Assembly: GCA_013041975.1 (NCBI GenBank)
Contig: JABDQZ010000291.1
Coordinates: forward strand, 1 to 9,228
Length of the DNA stretch: 9,228 bases
Direction: 5' to 3'
Source: Gammaproteobacteria bacterium
GTDB lineage: Bacteria > Pseudomonadota > Gammaproteobacteria > Chromatiales > Chromatiaceae
Positions 6,916-9,228 of the stretch are shown in pieces. Within the stretch, counting starts at the first letter, position 1. Each line of letters begins with the position of its first letter. The notes beneath the pieces are model-generated. The model was not told where the DNA came from and ran no database searches. It saw only the letters and a program-made list of their open reading frames with translations. Both the position numbers and the translations under genes were made by a program.

Positions 6916-6931
6916 AGCAGGGAATGTGCCA
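6916..6931 (-). promoter_or_regulatory. sigma54 (RpoN) promoter of pilA
   Basis: The minus strand reads TGGCAC-ATTCC-CTGCT, preceded by T. The -24 box is perfect, the spacing between the invariant GG and GC is the required 10 bases, and the -12 box differs from TTGCW only at its first base. Transcription should start near 6905, giving a leader of about 80 bases. Known pilA genes of Pseudomonas and relatives are RpoN- and PilR-dependent, and pilR ends about 150 bases upstream here. Confidence 0.9.
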
Positions 6932-6969
6932 AACACAAATTTTAATTACGGATTGGTAGATTATCCAAA

Positions 6970-6982
6970 TAAATATTTGATT
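6970..6982 (-). promoter_or_regulatory. Candidate IHF binding site
   Basis: The minus strand reads AATCAA-ATAT-TTA, an exact match to the WATCAANNNNTTR consensus, with an AT-rich stretch (TATATAAAAA) on the 5' side as IHF prefers. It lies about 40-50 bases upstream of the -24 box, between the promoter and the inverted repeat at 7058-7080. That is where IHF would bend DNA to bring an enhancer-bound activator onto sigma54 polymerase. In DNA this AT-rich a chance match is possible. Confidence 0.55.
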
Positions 6983-7057
6983 TTTATATATAAATAAATT
7001 TTTCAGGTTGGCTGTCCCAATGTTGATATTCAAGGGTATTATATTTTTTGTAAGCTC

Positions 7058-7080
7058 AAATTGTCACTATCTGACAATTT
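7058..7080. repeat. Perfect inverted repeat behind pilR: PilR enhancer or weak terminator
   Basis: AAATTGTCA-N5-TGACAATTT is a perfect 9-bp inverted repeat, starting three bases after the pilR stop codon. Each arm holds TGTC, the core described for PilR sites in Pseudomonas; further CTGTC copies lie at 7081-7085 and 7012-7016. It is about 130-150 bases upstream of the sigma54 -24 box, within enhancer range. It could instead fold in RNA at the 3' end of pilSR mRNA, but the stem is AT-rich and only TTT follows on the minus strand, so a terminator would be weak. The two roles are compatible. Confidence 0.6.
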
Positions 7081-7083
7081 CTG

Positions 7084-8448
7084 TCATTCTGCCTGTTTGT
7101 CCAGACCGAGTTTTTCGAGCTTGTAACGTAATTGTCTGAGGCTGATTCCCAGTTGGTTAGCGGCTGCCGTGCGATTCCACTGGTTGGTGTTTAATGCATT
7201 TTCAATGATCTGTTTTTCAAAATGTTCAACCTGTTGCTCCAATGTGCCATCGAATGTCGCTGAAGCAGGAACAGGCGTGGTTCGGGATAATTTCAGATCT
7301 TTGGCTACGACTCTGTTGTCTTCATGCAGGGCTAGCGCGCCTTCAAGAATGTTTTCCAGTTCCCTGACATTGCCGGGATAATGATGGCTAATGAGTGCCT
7401 GCATGGCTTCGCCTTGAATTTCCGGTTTGGGGATATCATTTTTTTGGCAAATTTTATCCAGACAAAAGTCAATCAGCCCGGGTAAATCTTCGGTGTGTTC
7501 CCTGAGTGCGGGTAGATTCAGTTCAATGACGTTAACACGGTAGTATAGATCCTGCCTGAACAGTCCTTCTTCTACCAATTGTTGAAGATTTTTATGGGTG
7601 GCGCTAATGATACGAACATCAATGGCGCTTTCGTTGGTTCCGCCAATGGGTCGGATGGTTTTTTCCTGAATGGCTCTGAGCAGTTTGACCTGCATGATCA
7701 TGGGCAGGTCTGCAATCTCGTCGAGGAACAGGGTGCCGTGGTTGGCGACCTGAAAAAGACCGCTTTTATCAGCGATTGCCCCGGTAAAGCTGCCTTTGAC
7801 ATGGCCAAAAAATTCACTTTCCATCAATTCCTGGGGAATGGCGCCACAGTTTACGGCAACAAAAGCATGGTCTGAGCGGGGGCCTTGTGCGTGAATCATG
7901 CGCGCTGCCAGCTCCTTGCCGGTGCCGGATTCACCCGAGATATGCACTGGAGCCTGGCTTCGGGCCAGCTTGGTGGTCATCTTTCTGATCGCTTCGATGG
8001 CAGTCGAAGAGCCAAACAGTTCCGGGGTGTCAGACAGGTCACCTGAGGGGACTTTTGATACTTTTAGGTTATCGTTACTTCCTGTCAGTTTCAGCGCTGT
8101 CTCGACCAGGTTACGCAGTACTTTCAGGTCGACCGGTTTTGAAACAAAGTCGAAAGCACCGTTTTTCAAGGCCTTGATGGCCAGTTCCATGTTGCCATGA
8201 GCGGTGATCACTGCAACAGGCATATCAGGCCATTTTTCACTGATGTCTTCGACCAGTTCAATGCCATCACCATCGGGTAGTCTCATATCGGTCAGACAGA
8301 GTCTGAAAGATTTGCTGCTGAGTTCATTGCGTGCTTCGGACAACGTGCCGGTGGAGGCCGTAGAAAGCCCCATGCGTGCCAGCGTCAGTTCCAGTAATTC
8401 GCGTATATCCGGTTCATCATCAACAATCAGGCAGTCAAGTTGGATCAT
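7084..8448 (-). CDS. pilR: sigma54-dependent response regulator PilR
   Basis: A 454-residue NtrC-type activator. Receiver domain (about 4-120): acidic pair Asp10/Asp11, phospho-acceptor Asp54 in LTDMRLPDGDG, Thr82 and Lys104. The central AAA+ domain (about 144-375) has Walker A GESGTGKE (172-179), the sigma54-contact loop as GSFTGA (219-224, the Ser variant of GAFTGA), Walker B FLDEIADLP (241-249) and the arginine-rich RQDLYYRVNV (298-307). The C-terminal Fis-type helix-turn-helix lies at about 411-448 (NRTAAANQLGISLRQLRYKL). All activity residues are present. The ATG overlaps the pilS stop as ATGA, so the pair is translationally coupled. Identification as PilR rather than another NtrC relative rests on the pilS partner and the adjacent RpoN-dependent pilin gene. 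Confidence 0.95.
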   Translation of the reverse strand: MIQLDCLIVDDEPDIRELLELTLARMGLSTASTGTLSEARNELSSKSFRLCLTDMRLPDGDGIELVEDISEKWPDMPVAVITAHGNMELAIKALKNGAFDFVSKPVDLKVLRNLVETALKLTGSNDNLKVSKVPSGDLSDTPELFGSSTAIEAIRKMTTKLARSQAPVHISGESGTGKELAARMIHAQGPRSDHAFVAVNCGAIPQELMESEFFGHVKGSFTGAIADKSGLFQVANHGTLFLDEIADLPMIMQVKLLRAIQEKTIRPIGGTNESAIDVRIISATHKNLQQLVEEGLFRQDLYYRVNVIELNLPALREHTEDLPGLIDFCLDKICQKNDIPKPEIQGEAMQALISHHYPGNVRELENILEGALALHEDNRVVAKDLKLSRTTPVPASATFDGTLEQQVEHFEKQIIENALNTNQWNRTAAANQLGISLRQLRYKLEKLGLDKQAE

Positions 8449-9228
8449 TCAGCAGTGTCCTGTGAAGCACGGGTTGAAAAGAAAATTCTGAAATTACTTC
8501 CAGATGGCTCATTGGATAAATAACTAATCTGCGCATTATTACTTTCCAGAAGCTCGCGGGCAATATACAGTCCCAATCCGGTTCCGGTATTTCTGCTGGT
8601 ATAAAAAGGTTCAAATATCTCGCTGATATTTTCTTCCGCTATGCCTTTACCGTTATCAATGCATTCTAGCAATCCCCGGTCATTCATCAGAGAGAATCTA
8701 AATTGCAGACGAAGTTCCTGTAAATCCCGGTCAAAGTGGGTAATGGCATTATTGGCTAATATGGTTAAAACCTGGTTAACCTGGTCAGTATCAAAGTGCC
8801 CCTGCAAGGAATCCGGATCAACATCAATGATGATCTGTGCGGACTCCAGCGTCGTTGCCTGCAAAATCTGGGTTCTTATTTCACTGAGCCAGGGTTTGAT
8901 TTCAATCTTTTCAGGGTTGGCACTATCACGGCGTGACAGTTTCAGTACATTTTCGATGGTCTGGTTCAGGCGGGCGGAATTCTGGGTGATGATTTGCGTC
9001 AGTCTTTTGTCTGATTCCGGCATTGAACCGGACTCGCTCAGAAGTTGCCCGGCATGGCTGATGGCGCCCAGCGGGTTTCGAATTTCATGGGCGATACTGG
9101 CAGTCAAACGACCGATAGAGGCCAGCTTGAGTTGCTGCGCCTGCTGCGTAACTTCAGACAGGTCTTCCAGAAATACCAGGGTGCCTTCCGCTTTTTCAGC
9201 CCCCAGTGGCATGAGTGTCAGCCTGGTC
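8445..9228 (-). CDS. pilS: Sensor histidine kinase PilS, C-terminal part (partial)
   Basis: The frame is open to the window edge, so only the last roughly 260 residues are present; the ATG at 9210-9212 is internal. Numbering from that Met, the tail of a PAS-like domain (TLVFLEDLSEVTQQ, 11-24) leads into the dimerisation H-box SIAHEIRNPLGA (39-50, phospho-His42). The ATPase domain has an N-box QVLTILANNAITH (147-159), G1 IDNGKGI (185-191), F-box IFEPFYTS (199-206) and G2 TGTGLGL (209-215). All are intact. PilS proteins of about 530 residues have six N-terminal membrane helices and a PAS domain before this, so roughly half lies outside. In Pseudomonas PilS senses pilin in the membrane and controls PilR phosphorylation. 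The PilS call depends on the pilR/pilA context, since kinase cores alone are not diagnostic. Confidence 0.93.
   Translation of the reverse strand, partial: TRLTLMPLGAEKAEGTLVFLEDLSEVTQQAQQLKLASIGRLTASIAHEIRNPLGAISHAGQLLSESGSMPESDKRLTQIITQNSARLNQTIENVLKLSRRDSANPEKIEIKPWLSEIRTQILQATTLESAQIIIDVDPDSLQGHFDTDQVNQVLTILANNAITHFDRDLQELRLQFRFSLMNDRGLLECIDNGKGIAEENISEIFEPFYTSRNTGTGLGLYIARELLESNNAQISYLSNEPSGSNFRIFFSTRASQDTAE

Noticed and set aside
6823..6936. N-terminal extension of pilA (38 extra residues)
   Set aside because: The extension overlaps the sigma54 promoter and has no prepilin-like leader; the ATG at 6822 has the ribosome binding site.
7169..8491. Plus-strand open frames opposite pilR and pilS
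   Set aside because: They are antisense to intact conserved genes, are rich in Ser and Cys as expected of shadow frames, and show no ribosome sites or family motifs.

Overview
The window is a chromosomal type IVa pilus locus, almost certainly from a gammaproteobacterium. The evidence is the strand-coherent order pilS'-pilR-pilA-(second pilin)-pilB-pilC-pilD-coaE-zapD-yacG. ZapD is essentially a gamma/betaproteobacterial protein, and the pilin-pilB-pilC ... coaE-zapD-yacG arrangement mirrors ppdD-hofB-hofC ... coaE-zapD-yacG of enterics and pilA/B/C/D-coaE-yacG of pseudomonads. Base composition is moderate and even, with AT-rich intergenic DNA. I see no insertion sequence, phage gene, CRISPR array, tRNA or rRNA. 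The genus cannot be named from this sequence.

Layout, right to left because nearly everything is on the minus strand. At 9228-8445 is the C-terminal kinase core of PilS, cut by the window edge. PilR (8448-7084) overlaps it by ATGA. Then comes a 261-base regulatory gap (7083-6823) with a textbook sigma54 arrangement: a perfect 9-bp inverted repeat just behind pilR, an IHF consensus match, a near-consensus -24/-12 promoter, a 5'-UTR stem-loop and a strong Shine-Dalgarno ahead of pilA (6822-6385). A strong intrinsic terminator (6374-6345) separates pilA from a second, cysteine-containing pilin gene (6332-5931). After a 102-base gap with a possible sigma70 promoter, pilB, pilC and pilD (5828-1967) follow with short spacers. 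The tail is housekeeping: coaE, zapD and yacG (1959-318). The only plus-strand gene is the 3' end of an unrecognised, possibly exported protein (1-321), whose stop codon overlaps that of yacG in a CTAG tetranucleotide.

How it works together: PilS phosphorylates or dephosphorylates PilR. PilR with sigma54-RNA polymerase drives pilA. PilD cleaves and N-methylates both prepilins. PilB is the extension ATPase acting on the platform protein PilC. The terminator should make pilA the dominant product and leave the second pilin to read-through. CoaE makes coenzyme A, ZapD bundles FtsZ and YacG is a gyrase-inhibitor family protein. None has a direct pilus role; they are positional neighbours.

I found no previously undescribed system. 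The most interesting points are the pilA regulatory region, the cysteine-less pilin paired with a cysteine-containing paralogue, the terminator between them, and the unidentified convergent gene.
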